A DNA stretch of 64,000 bases from Drosophila pseudoobscura (Eukaryota > Arthropoda > Insecta > Diptera > Drosophilidae), in assembly GCF_009870125.1 (NCBI RefSeq), contig NC_046679.1, positions 13,702,001 to 13,766,000 on the forward strand. The letters are read 5' to 3'. This document shows, piece after piece, positions 35,801 to 47,006 of this stretch. Positions within the stretch are counted from its first letter, which is position 1; each line of letters starts with the position of its first letter. The translations under genes and the position numbers were made by a program. The notes beneath the pieces were generated by a model that saw only the letters and a program-made list of their open reading frames with translations, was not told where the DNA came from and searched no databases.

Positions 35801-38800
35801 CCCATCGATGCTTCGACGCTGATTGGCTGCTCCACGCTGGCAGGCAGGCAATCGTGTGTCGCCTAATGGGTGCAGCTTTACGGGCATGTGCATATATCAA
35901 AGCGTTACCTCAACCTCGAAGCAGCCGAATTAGTGCAGGCAGGCAGGCAGGAGAAGCAGGAAAGAAATACGATTGGGAAACTTTGATAGAGAGTGCGGGA
36001 GCCTGACAGGTGGAGAGATTGGGCCCCAAGAGCTAGGGGCTTTCGTCACATGGAAATCAATTTTCGTGCCGAAAACGAAATTGAATTTGTATGTGAATAC
36101 AATTACATAAACTTCCGTTTCCGCTCTGTCGTCGTCTGTGCCCTCGTCCTCTTCCTCATCCTCGTCATCGGCATCGTATCGTCTGAGTGCGTCTTTGTAT
36201 TGAAATTGAATTATTCTGTTTGATTTCCTGCACAAGCCAGAATGATGCGGCATATGCCACCGCTGTTGTGGCTCCCACTCAGCCTTGTGGGGTATTTGGG
36301 TTTCGGTTTTTGGGTCTGGGCTGTGGGCTGAGGGCTTTTGGGGTCCCTAATTCAGCCTGCTCATTTCCTGCTGCAGGGGCTAAATCGAAGTGCTTGAAAA
36401 AAGGTAGCCAAACGAGGCTGATTTGCATGCGCCATGTGGCAGAGTCTGTGTGGGATATGTGGCTGCGGTTTGGTTTCGGGTTAGGTCGATTTGTCGCACG
36501 GGCTTGCTGGGTAATTAATGACATGCAGCGCCGCTACACACCTGATCCTGATCCCTGATCTGGGGCCGGCCGGCCCCACACACTTGTCGCGCCCAGCCCC
36601 GAAAATGATGTTGTGTTGTTGTGTATAATGGCCACTGCCTCTGCCACTGCCGGGCGCTGAGGGAATGCCGGCGACATGCAAAGCCACAATCACAACATGG
36701 CACCGTGTTTCTGTTGTTTTCTGTCCCGCCTCTGATGTTACTGCTGCTGCTGATATTTCTGGTCCTGGTCCTGGTCGTGGTCCTGCTCGTGGTCTTACTC
36801 CTGGTGCTCTCCCTCTTTGTGTGTTATTTACCCTTTGCAGAAGACCACAAGGACAAAAGGACAAAAAGACAAGAGCCAGCGGCAGCGGCAGTATTCAGCA
36901 GCACCATCACCATATGAAGGAGCAGCAGCAAGCATGGCGCGTGTATTTCCGCTTCCGTTGTTCCCAATTGGTGCAACCCTTTTCTCACCGAGTCGCTTTT
37001 ATTTTGTACTCTTTCACAGATATGGCCGCTGGGTGACACGACGCGTGGCTGTCATTACCATCGCCGCCATTTGGCTGCTGGCCGCATTCGTCTCGTTTGT
37101 GCCAATCTCCTTGGGCATCCATCGGCCCGACCAGCCTATGATTTTCGAGGATAATGGCAAGAAGTATCCCACATGCGCCCTGGACCTCACGCCCACCTAT
37201 GCCGTCGTCTCCAGCTGTATCAGTTTCTACTTGCCCTGTGTGGTCATGATTGGCATCTACTGTCGGTAAGTCAAATGCGATTCAGTTATCTGATGGGGTT
37301 TCAGATTCAGACTTGGGGCAAACTTTCGGGCCCTGCATAAAACATGAAATGCATAAAGAAACCCGTTTTCATTCCCGACGCCTTCAGCTGCAATTATGGA
37401 GATACACAGATAGACAGATACAGATACCTCCGGTACTTTTGTAATCCGGAGCTGTAGAAAGTTTTTGGCTTTCAAATCGTAACAAAACGAGAACTCAAAT
37501 ATTTTCCAGCTATGCCAAAAACACAAAGAGGAAGTCGAGCCAGAAGTAGTAAAAGTATATAATAAAATGTTGTAAAAACGGAGGAAGTTTGCTGCTATCG
37601 CAATGCTGAATATATCAGAAAAATGCTACAAGGAGAATGCGCGCTCCCCTGATGGCCGCCAGGCACGAGAGGTTTTGTTGGTTGTTGGCTGTGAGCTGTG
37701 GCAAGGGGTTTTTGGGGGGGTAGGGGTCTGAGTATGGGTCCTGGTTCTTGGGGTTGAGCAAATAAGCGCACGCATTAGTGTCCGTCTAAGTAATCCCCAG
37801 GCTGACCCCCAGACCATTGCCCGCCCCGGCAGAGCAGGCAAAAGACTTGGGCGTGTGGAAAAGGACTACGACAAGGACACACAAACACACATACACAAAT
37901 ATTTAGAAGTAGCAACAGGACGGCGATATGGCAGCATGGCTGCTCATCAACGTTACGGCCAGCGGCACGTTGCCATTTTAGCTTAACGAGATTTGCAGCC
38001 AATAGACGGTAGTGGGAGTGGGAGTGGACTCCGCTCCGTTTCATCAAATGGATCCCTTGCTGGTTGGGCATTGGAATTTTCTATCAAATTTCGGTTAAAT
38101 TACAGAATAAATATACTTTTATCGTCATAATTTGTGCCTGGTCGTGTTATCCTTTTTATGTGAGGGGATGGATCCAACTAAACACTCGCCCACGGACACA
38201 CACTCTGACGGACACTCTGACAGATACTTTGACAGAGACATATGCTTGTTTATTTGCTGCCCAGCAGCATTATAGTGGGAGTAGGAGTGGGAGTAGGGCC
38301 TCATTGAGAGCAGCTGGAGTGGAAGATTGGATATGATAGTCGTACATTGCGTATACGCAGTGTGTTTGGCTATTGTGGAGTAGTTGACGTGGCAAGTGGC
38401 CCAAGTGAATAATTATCATATCAATTACATGAAACAGTAACTACTATCCAGTAACAAACTATCCAGTAGTTGAGCAATCATTTGTCGGATACGCCCACAA
38501 GCAAAATACATTTATTAAGTGACAAATAATTGTCATTTCCTTGTCTCTTTCTCTCCCTCTCTCTCTCTGTTTGTCTTTCAGCTTGTATTGCTATGCCCAG
38601 AAGCATGTCAAATCCATCAAGGCAGTGACCCGACCCGGGGAGGTGGCCGAGAAACAGCGTTACAAGAGCATTCGACGCCCCAAGATGACGCCCAAGAAGT
38701 TCAAGGTGCGAAACCTGCACCACAGCTCTCCGTACCACGTCTCGGACCACAAGGCGGCGGTGACTGTTGGCGTCATCATGGGCGTGTTCCTCATCTGCTG

Positions 38801-39119
38801 GGTGCCCTTCTTCTGCGTGAACATCACGGCCGCCTTCTGCAAGACCTGCATCGGCGGACAGACCTTCAAGATCCTCACCTGGCTGGGCTACTCCAACTCG
38901 GCCTTCAACCCGATCATCTACTCGATCTTCAACAAGGAATTCCGGGACGCCTTCAAGCGTATCCTGACCATGCGCAATCCCTGGTGCTGTGCCCAGGACG
39001 TAGGCAACATCCATCCGCGGAACAGCGACCGCTTCATCACCGACTATGCGTCCAAAAATGTCGTCGTGATGAACTCGGGTCGCTCCAGTGCCGAGCTCGA
39101 GCAGGTCTCTGCGATTTGA
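17804..39119 (+). CDS. Dop1R1: dopamine D1-like receptor 1, rhodopsin-family GPCR
   Basis: Six coding exons: 17804-18112, 27096-27201, 27519-27698, 31192-31321, 37020-37265, 38582-39119 (phases 0, 1, 1, 2, 2), 502 aa. The frame closes exactly and the protein matches remembered D. melanogaster Dop1R1 almost throughout from the [11 protein letters not shown] stretch onward. The N-terminal ~75 residues are Ala/Ser/Thr-rich and variable; ATG 17816 (MSAIAAF) is an alternative start. N-glycosylation sites include NES and NAS before TM1. GN of TM1 and the LAxAD of TM2 are present. Asp215 of TM3 is the amine-binding residue; DRY is 232-234; Cys208 and Cys294 form the usual disulfide. TM5 Ser306, Ser307 and Ser310 contact catechol hydroxyls. 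TM6 has CWVPFF (396-401), TM7 NPIIY (433-437), and Cys459-460 are likely palmitoylated. It couples to Gs/cAMP at the plasma membrane of neurons (arousal, learning) in D. melanogaster. The stop is TGA followed by C. Confidence 0.97.
24145..24304. mobile_element. relic of a short dispersed repeat with inverted ends
   Basis: Starts ATACCCTTGCAAAGGGTA and ends AAGGGTAT, so the outer 8 bases are exact inverted repeats. The interior has CAAATCGGACGACCATTTC followed by ATATGGCTACCATAAGAACG, a phrase I recall from widespread non-autonomous repeats of flies of the obscura group and others. Length 160 bases. No target-site duplication was confirmed. Confidence 0.45.
25827..25844. repeat. near-perfect palindrome, GCGTAT family
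   Basis: CATTGCGTATTCGCAATG, one base from the perfect 18-base palindrome found at 43749-43766. Confidence 0.7.
27202..27518 (+). other. Dop1R1 intron 2
   Basis: 317 bases, donor GTAAAG, acceptor ACCGCAG with a weak pyrimidine tract. The last 88 bases are open in the exon-3 frame from an ATG at 27431, coding a hydrophobic stretch ([12 protein letters not shown]) that runs into TM1. An alternative first exon cannot be excluded. Confidence 0.75.
27699..31191 (+). other. Dop1R1 intron 3
   Basis: Donor GTGAGT, acceptor CCTGCAG, 3493 bases. Contains a (GT)n microsatellite at 30541-30562. No nested gene seen. Confidence 0.8.
30541..30562. repeat. (GT)11 microsatellite
   Basis: Uninterrupted GT run, extended imperfectly on both sides. 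Confidence 0.9.
33619..33643. repeat. GGAT/GGCT tetranucleotide repeat
   Basis: Three GGAT units followed by three GGCT units. Confidence 0.8.
36561..36578. repeat. 18-base GC-rich perfect palindrome
   Basis: TGGGGCCGGCCGGCCCCA reads the same on both strands. It lies in Dop1R1 intron 4, 442 bases before exon 5. Confidence 0.85.
37266..38581 (+). other. Dop1R1 intron 5
   Basis: Donor GTAAGT, acceptor TCTTTCAG after a long CT tract, 1316 bases. Contains the palindrome at 38348-38359. No gene seen. Confidence 0.8.
38348..38359. repeat. 12-base palindrome TGCGTATACGCA
   Basis: Perfect palindrome; one of several related copies around Dop1R1. Confidence 0.8.
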
Positions 39120-39311
39120 CCAAAAGGCGGCTACAGCGGAGACAGCTGGCTGCCGTGCTGCTACGGCTGCGGCTGTGGCGGCCTCCGCGTGGATGATGAC
39201 GACGACGGAGCACTGACCACGCGCTATGTTCCATGAGATTCGGTCACGGCGCCTACGGTCACCATTGTGGAGACCGTCGAGGCTGCCCAAATGGAAACGG
39301 AGCTGCTCTAA
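39120..39311 (+). other. Dop1R1: candidate readthrough extension of Dop1R1, in two parts
   Basis: After the Dop1R1 stop TGA (39117-39119, followed by C, the leakiest fly context), the same frame is open for 38 codons to TGA at 39234-39236. It then stays open for 24 more codons to TAA at 39309-39311. The first part reads PKGGYSGDSWLPCC... with a Cys/Gly core, five Asp in a row (DDDDD) and GALTTRYVP. The second reads DSVTAPTVTIVETVEAAQ and ends METELL. Both have GC-rich third positions like the exon before them, and the sequence turns to ordinary AT-rich 3' UTR right after TAA. Stop-codon readthrough is well established for many Drosophila genes, mostly with TGA-C. Whether Dop1R1 is among the published cases I cannot recall. 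Alternatives: chance open frame, or a lost ancestral C-terminus. Confidence 0.5.
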
Positions 39312-42060
39312 GCCACTAACTGGGTTCCTACAACACCATCTCGATCTCGATCTCTCACTCGAAAACAAAGCAATCCCGAGTCCCTCCTTCCTTCCCCTAA
39401 AAAAATCGAAAGCAAAATGGAAACCTGTAAGTATTATCAGCGCGTCCCAGAGACAAAGCAATCAACTATGCGTATACTTAATCGTATTTAGCAGTAAGCC
39501 CCCGTTGTGTCCCACAACCACAAACGACGCCCAGGACGTGATTAGGTCTAAGATCTTACCCCCTCCAGCACCTAAAGAGCTCTCTGTCCAAGTTCCTGTT
39601 TCGTTATTCATGGCAGTTTTGCAATCGTTTGGGATCCATGCAAATGCGATTATTATGGAGTGACACATGTCACTTGCCACACACTAACACTTACACACAA
39701 ACACACACATACATCTACACTGGCTGTCACAACAGGGAAAGAAGAAGAAAAAACGTTGCATACATCGCGGCGCCCTCACATTGGACGAGGAAAAGCTTTA
39801 CATTTGATTTATTGATGAGAATTTATGGCCATTGAACGGCAGAGCTGCCAAGTGCAGTCGTAAATTATCCAAAATGATTATTGTTATGGCTAAACCAAAT
39901 GGCATTACCACTCCAAGTTCAACTCCAACCCCATCGTTATTTCTGCTTTGTACGGGTAGTGTATGCAATGTTAAGTTGGCCTCAACTTTTTTATGGGACA
40001 CCCCTGAAAAGTTTCCAGACTGATTTGAATTTATGCGGGAAATCTCTGTATGGCTCTGTTCTGCTTCACACTGCTGTGCTCAACAATGTTAATTAAGCCA
40101 ACTGTGATTGGCACTCGCGGAGGAGGAACAAAAGGTAGCAAGAATGGACGGACATTTTCGGGTACCGACGGCTTAGCTACCCTTACTGATATATCTCCGA
40201 CCGCCAAGCGGCTGTTTATTCTGATCGATAACAATGCCGTCTCCGGTAGTGTATGGGAAACAATCTCAGTCGAAAGGTTAACCGTGAAGCATTTTGGGGC
40301 TTCAGCTCTGATTACCGAATGATTTAATGAGCCGCACCTGCAAACAGGCAAAAGATTCAGCCTTGAAGTGGGGTTGATAGAGGAGCTCCAGGCGAAATGA
40401 GCTTGTTGCCTTGCCAGCGGCTGTGGCTGTCTTCCTTTGCGGGGGATTCTGTCTTTGCTGAAGTACAACAAATGTAAACAGTTTGTTCTTCGCGGCATAA
40501 TGAAAAATTATGCTGTCTGAGTTTTGCTCCTGGCTTTGGGATCTGTTTCTGCTGGGGGCTCTGTTTCTGTTTCTGCTTCTGTTTTCCCTTTCGTGCCACT
40601 CGAGTTTCATTTTCACTTATTTGAGGATGGCACAGAGCTTTTCCATTACCTCTGTTCCTCCTGCCTGGTGCTGTTATTAATACAGAGTACTTATGTTGTC
40701 TCTTACACAGCTCTTTCCCGCAGACTCCTTCCGCTTACAATCCTCTTACAACTTTTCAGCCTTTGTTTATTCGAATCAAGCTCCTTTTCGTATTTATTTT
40801 GGCAGTTTATTAAAAGTTGCCTGCTTTCGTCATTTTAATTACAATACGCCAAATGGCATTTGTTATCGACTGACACGCCCCTTGATCCGCCTGCGAACCG
40901 CCCCCGAATTGCGCCACTGGCACGCAACTGGCACGCAATCAATTCGACTTTGGCGCCCTGCCACTGCCACTGCCACGCGCACGTGTCGCATAGTCTTCCA
41001 GGGGCATGCCGAGGCTCCTCCTCTTCCTCCCTGGGTAAAGGCTTGAAATGTATCGCCCCACACGAGTGGCACCATCGATATGCCACCGTAGGCCCTTCTC
41101 AACGCTGCCCCAATTTCCATTTGCGGAATTTTTTTTTGTGTTTTGGGCACAGAACAGCTATTGACTTTGACTTTGGCATTTGTGGCACGTTAAACCCTCA
41201 ACAGGAAAAAAAATTCGGGGAATTACATGATAAATACGCAACCCTAAGCCTTAACCCATTGTGGCCAGAAATCGAAGAGATTCCATATGGATTGAAATAA
41301 ATCAAGAGCTACACTTCACAGATGCCACAGGATTGAACAAGTGTTCCACTTCTTTGTGGACGCACATACACCGTTCCCTTAGAGATTATATTTCCGAGAA
41401 CTTTCAGTCTCTCATTTTCTTGGAGCATTATTTTTCTGAGAAGTTCAGCAACTAAGGGGTTAGGGCGTTGGACTCTGTTTTGGGGCATAATTAAGATACC
41501 CTTAATGCCTCTCAGACTTTCGCTTTTGTTTCTGCTTTCCCGTAATCTGGCTTCCTGTTTTTTCCACTTTGGGTTCGGCGCTTCTTTTGTTCATCTTCGA
41601 TTTGCTCGAGGCCATGCGATTGCGATTGCCACTGCGACTATTGGTGCTTTTCCGGCTTTTCCGAGTTTCTTTTGTGCTGCAATCATCGTGAAAATCCTGT
41701 GCTGTCGTTGACTGCGCCGAGAACGAACTTTCAAAGGTTACGCGCTTTTTTCGACCATTTGATTTGAGCGAATTTTAATTGAAACATTTGTAGGGCTGAA
41801 ACCCAATTGAAGGGCGGTCGTTCCACGTGTCCCTTTCCCTATCTTTACCTCTCTCTTTCCCTGTCTTTTTCCGTTTCTAATTGTATTAGCCAGATTCATG
41901 TTAGATGGCTACGTGACAGGCATACCAAGCTGTCTTTATTCTTCAAAACGAAGGACGCCCAACGAAGCCAAGCTGAATTTTCCCTTTTATTACCATAATC
42001 GCTTCACAAAAAAAACCCCCAGACTACTCCGCAGGTACGGAGAGAGGGATATCTATACGT

Positions 42061-42075
42061 ATATATATATATATA
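42061..42075. repeat. (AT)n microsatellite
   Basis: Short uninterrupted AT run. Confidence 0.8.
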
Positions 42076-43373
42076 ATGAGAGCAAGAGAAGGCCCCTGTT
42101 GTCTGATCCATCTGCTCGACTGACTGCCTAGGCTGCTTATTTGTTGCTTAAATAAACAGATTTCTCGTAATTGCTTTCGGAATTCAATTATTTGCCCCAC
42201 AAAAAACCAACAAACCGAAAAAAAATTCTTTTCAACAAACATACAACAGCCATCAATGCCAAAAGCAACAACAAACAATTACAATTTTAGTGCAAACAAA
42301 CTGGAAATGCAGGAAAAAAGTTCATTTGAAACTGAATTTGTTCAATTTAAAAACAGCATAAGTGAGCATTAAACAAATATTTGCCATCAATCGAAATCGA
42401 GTGTTGAACCTAAAGTTTTAATACTATGGGTTCGTTTGTGGGGTCGATGGAGACTGAGGAAATTGTTTGGCTTTTGGCTTACGTAACACATTTAATGGAC
42501 GGGACATTCTAAGTTAAATATTTGCAGGCATATATAAACTCTGATGTGTAATAGGTTCTAAACGTTTAAACATATCTAAGAACGAGTACTTGCCAGTCTT
42601 ATGTCTTTTAATTTGCTTAAATGCTTTCTTGGAAGAATACTTTAGTCATTTAAACCAAGGTTTTTTGTCCTCTTTTTATTTCTTTCTTGTCTTATACTTG
42701 ATTCAAGTAAAGCTATTAAAAAGGTTGTTACATAAAATGGAAATCAATGCTTGATGAAATATTAACATTATTTCCTTTCTTTTATTCCCCCTCGTGGGCC
42801 AATTTATTCCCTTCTTTTAGCTTAGGCTATCGTAATTTAATAGGAAGGAAATTTAGCTTCAGTACTGGTTCTTCGAGGCACTTTTCCAAATTTCAGCGTT
42901 GATGCCTCTTATTTTTCCCATTAAATGCAAATTGTTCTACTTTTGATAACCATTTTTAATGGGTTGCCAAAGAAAAATCGAATGAATAATTGCTAGAGAT
43001 GTTTAAGAATTTAAAATGAATATTTTATGCGAAGAGGAATTTTAAATATTGTTAGCATATCCATCGTATATCCAGCATTTCATTTGAGAGTAGATTTTTT
43101 CAGAGCTCTGTAATTCTTTAGCTTATCGTGTGCGCATTTTGTATGTATGGCATTTATGTTCAATTGGCAATCCTTTGAGCCCACTTTAAAATCTGCTTGC
43201 ACACAATTTGTTTGGCTTTGCAATTGGTGCCGAACTTTTTGGCAAATATTTAAGACGAAAAAGTCAGGCGATGAATGTCAACATTTCGCATAAATTGCAT
43301 GTTGAATGCCAGGCAGGGCGCCAATCGGTCGCTTTCCATTTTGGACATTTGGCACTGACATTGACTGGCTTAG

Positions 43374-43414
43374 ATTGATTGATTGATTGATGGTTGTATG
43401 GATGGATGAATGGT
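43374..43414. repeat. GATT/GGAT tetranucleotide repeats
   Basis: GATTGATTGATTGATGG followed by GGATGGATGAATGG. Confidence 0.75.
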
Positions 43415-43748
43415 CTGACTCCTGCCTTTGTTTGCATTGAATTCCGCTGGCTCGGTTTTAGTCAGTGCTCAGCTGAGATTGACAGAGCTCCTGGCTCCCA
43501 AGGACCAAGAACTATCAACAGTTGTTTGTCCACCGACCATACTGCTGTCCTTCCAATGTGCTGTACGTGAGATATATAATTTGGCATTTTTATGTGTTTA
43601 CTTTGCTTTACGACTTTCTACAAATTCCTTCCGTTTCATCTTACACACAGTCTGTGCTGCCAGTATCTCTTCCTCCTTCTGTTTCCGGACCAGGCGCGTG
43701 TCATTTTGTAGCCTACTTTCGGTCTGAGCTGCCTTTGTGCTTGGCCAG

Positions 43749-43766
43749 CATTGCGTATACGCAATG
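43749..43766. repeat. 18-base perfect palindrome with GCGTATACGC core
   Basis: CATTGCGTATACGCAATG, immediately followed by TATACGCTACGTATGC, a second partly symmetrical block. Confidence 0.85.
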
Positions 43767-44222
43767 TATACGCTACGTATGCCCCCGAAAATCGTTTTAT
43801 TGCCACCAACGCTTGGCGTGCTAATTTATACGTTCGGGAGCTAAGAGCCGAGGCCAAAGTCGAGGCCGTAATTTAATGCCGCGCTCAGCCCCAGACACGC
43901 CTCAATGGATCATAAAAACACAATTTTAATCACAATTTCTTTTTTCGCTTACGCGCCAGGATTTGGGCTGGCTTTGGCTGCACAATCCATCAGACTACAT
44001 AGGCAAATTACCAGAAAACCTCTCCATCTGGCGGGATGCTCAAAAAGAGGAGAGCGTTTCCTTCAATTTCGGAGGTCAAAGCGCAGCAGACTTGACCTAC
44101 ACCTTGACAGCCGGACATTTTGGCAGCATTCCAAGCACAAAGCGGATGAGGATATGTGGGAGGGTGATGTGAATGTGGTTACTGATGTGAACATGGATGC
44201 AATGAACTTGACATTTAACCTC

Positions 44223-44234
44223 TGCGTATACGCA
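44223..44234. repeat. 12-base palindrome TGCGTATACGCA
   Basis: Perfect palindrome, about 470 bases after the 18-base copy. Confidence 0.8.
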
Positions 44235-45042
44235 ATCTTTGACATTTGGCAACTTAAAGCACTTTCAACCGCCCCTAAGACTTTGGCCAGCAACTGGCAT
44301 TTGATATTCATCTTCTCTGCGCTGCAGCCTCAGCCACCCCGCAGAAAGTTTCCTCTTTTTGACGTTGGGCGGTGTGGCGAAGAGTAGGGAAAACTTTTGC
44401 GCTGGAAAAACTTTGTGCAGTCGTTGCAACAATAACAAATGCCGGCAAAAGTTTAGACAGATTTCCCTGCCTCTTGTAGCCCACCTGCCGCCGCAGTCTG
44501 CAATTAAAATTATGTGCCATAGTCGCATTCAGCTCTTTGTTGCGCCGAAAGAGTTGCCCCTGCTGCAGCCCCATCCCCAGCCCCAGCAGCAGATCCAAAA
44601 TGAACTCGACTTGGGCTTAGTGCCAGCTCTTTCAATTGCGGCAATTTAATTGGGAAACAAATTCAATTTCAAGCAAAACTTTCTCCACAAACGATGCCTG
44701 ATGGCGGTCCCTGGAAGTCTGTCCGTTTGCATTCCGGTCTTCACTCAATATAACAATCATTAATTAATACCCACCTCCTTCTCGTTTTTCTTGTACTTTC
44801 TGACTCCGATCCTGGCTGACAAGTGGCAAGCGGCAAGCAGCAAGCAGAAAGCGGCCTGCTCAGCTTAAACAGCACTCAATCGATTTTATATGCCCGGCTA
44901 TCACATGTAATGCATTTTAATTAAGAGGAAAGAAACCCCTGAGCCGTGCAACCGCCCACTACCCACCTCCCACTCTGTGACCCTGAGGCAGGCTGTTGCC
45001 GATGCCCACCCACTTCTTTGCCAAGGCCTCGCCCACGCCATC

Positions 45043-45070
45043 GCCCTCGCCCTCGCCCTCGCCCTCGCCT
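45043..45070. repeat. GCCCTC hexanucleotide repeat
   Basis: About four and a half tandem units. Confidence 0.85.
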
Positions 45071-46367
45071 TGGGCCGGATCCTGCAGTTTGCAATTTTAA
45101 ACCCAAATTGAATTACTCCATCGTCGTCGCTGTCGTCGTCGTTGGCGGTCTGGTCTGCTCTGGTGTGTCGCCCCAGGTTCCCCAAAGGCAGGCCTGAAAG
45201 CCCGCATATCTGATGCGGCTTTAAAAATGTCGCCTCTTAAGGTGGAAACAGTATGCGGGACTGTCGAGCCTCGAGTGTTAATTGATGCCAAGAATTCTAA
45301 GAATTTTCGACTGGAGTGTAGGAAGGGCTTAAGCAAGGAAGTGTCTGCTTAGGAGAGCTAGGAATTCTGTTATAAATTGTTATGGGAAAGCTCAAATGTG
45401 TCAGACTCTATTATTTTCGCCTCGATGAATAACACTTGGAAGTACAACAGCTGCAAACAAAAACATTTCAGCTCTTGCCACGCAATAAAATATGAATTCA
45501 GCAAAAATAGCACGCTCAAAATGATGAGGGAAAAATCAAATTAAATTTAATCCATATTAAGCTGAATAAAACCAATCAAACATGAAAAATATTTTGATTT
45601 GAGTACAATGATCAGAACAAAGAAATTTACTAATCGTTGGGGCGAAATGTTGCAATTGATTTATGTGGATTATTTGGTTTTGCTTTGGCACGTGAACAGT
45701 ATACACACTCTGCTCTGTCCCCATTTTTCATTTAATTAATTGATAAATATTTTGGGGAAAACCAAAATGGAACGATAATAAAAGGTGACCCACAAGCACA
45801 CCAGAACTTCAAACGTAATTTATTTGTTAAAATATTGTTTCTCTCCTGTTGCTGCTCCATGATTTTCCAATTAAAGTCGAGCTCGTACGGGTATCTGCTG
45901 CCGAAACTAAAAACGAAACCCCTGTCCAGTGGTTGCCCTCTGGTCCGTGTGCTCCTGACAGCTGGCTGCCTCCACCAGGCGGATGGGAGAATGGGGATGC
46001 TGATGGAAAGTGTCCTGCTAGAGCTGCGGGGCAACAATGCAGGCGTGAACATAAATTTCAAGCTTCAGTGAACCCCCAGCCCTGCCAACCCATCATCCCT
46101 GCTGGCAGCCCCTCCGCTACACTCCATTCCGCTCCGGTCCCTTCTCAATCCCCACTCAATCCTCAATCCTTGGCAGGCTGGATACGCCTGACATTGTCCT
46201 GGGGTCTGGGCCATGGCTAAAAGTGCCAAAGTTTATTATTAAATTATGTTGGCAAATAAAACTGTTGAAGGAAAATCAATTTTCGGAATTTCTCTCTGTT
46301 CTGTTTGGTTGAGAATTGTCCTTTGTCTCTCTCTTTCTGTTGCTCTCTTGTTCTCTTTCTTTCTCAA

Positions 46368-46393
46368 TGTGTGCGTGTGTGTGTGTGTGTGTG
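46368..46393. repeat. (GT)n microsatellite
   Basis: GT run with one GC interruption. Confidence 0.9.
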
Positions 46394-46908
46394 ACCGAGT
46401 GAACCCTACTAATCAAATTAAGTTTATTTTTAAAAAAACGTTTCATTCAGCCCAAAAAACCAAACTCCTTGGGGAGCCCGTGCCCCCGAAACCAAACCCT
46501 TTTCGATGCTGGTAATCGAATATTTTAGCCATCGTTAACAGCTCTTCAACTCGCTGGTCGAGTCCACAAATAGCTGTTAACCCCAAAATCGATTCCCGAT
46601 ATATGAAGAGGTATATATAGACTATATACCCATACAGAGCCCCATTCAAGAGATTTTTGAAGAACTAAAATAGCGTGAATGTTTCGTTTAGCAAAATGAA
46701 TGCTGGAATACTCGTTCTCCCATTGAATAGGCAAATTCCACTGAGCGAGCGACAAAGACAGAAAGAATCAATGAAAGAGACAGGTATATCCAGAAAGAGA
46801 GAGAGATAGAATGAGACACACAGCGCAGAGGCTGACAGCTTTCTTTATAGAATTACTTCTGGCGCAATAACTTTTCCAACTGAACGAGCCGCTGATGGAG
46901 CACACTCG

Positions 46909-47006
46909 CTTCGCTCTCTCTCCTCTCTCTCTCTCTCTTTCTCTGTCTCTTTATGCTTCTCTGTGCCCCTCTCTTTCTCCCTTTTATTTGCTTTCTCTCT
47001 CTGTGT
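46909..47006. repeat. CT-rich microsatellite tract
   Basis: Imperfect (CT)n about 100 bases long with TTTCTC and TGTCTC interruptions; GAGA-type on the other strand. Confidence 0.8.

Larger units (their letters stand above)
31322..37019 (+). other. Dop1R1 intron 4
   Basis: Donor GTGAGT, acceptor TTTCACAG, 5698 bases. Holds a GGAT/GGCT tandem run at 33619-33643, CT-rich and GC-rich stretches, and an 18-base GC palindrome at 36561-36578. No nested gene seen; an open frame continuing upstream of exon 5 is intron sequence. Confidence 0.8.
39312..43748. other. Dop1R1 3' UTR and following non-coding DNA
   Basis: Begins with 3' UTR. A strong splice donor (CCTGTAAGTATT, GT at 39427) suggests a possible 3' UTR intron. 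AATAAA-type signals occur at several points (for example near 41292 and 42150) but none is decisive. (AT)n run at 42061-42075. No protein-coding exon recognised. Confidence 0.45.

Noticed and set aside
36817-37019. Open frame upstream of Dop1R1 exon 5
   Set aside because: It is intron read-in before the TTTCACAG acceptor; the residues do not belong to the receptor.
38478-39461. 327-aa antisense ORF opposite the last Dop1R1 exon
   Set aside because: It mirrors the codon pattern of the real exon (GC-rich third positions opened in reverse), with no known protein family or splice support.
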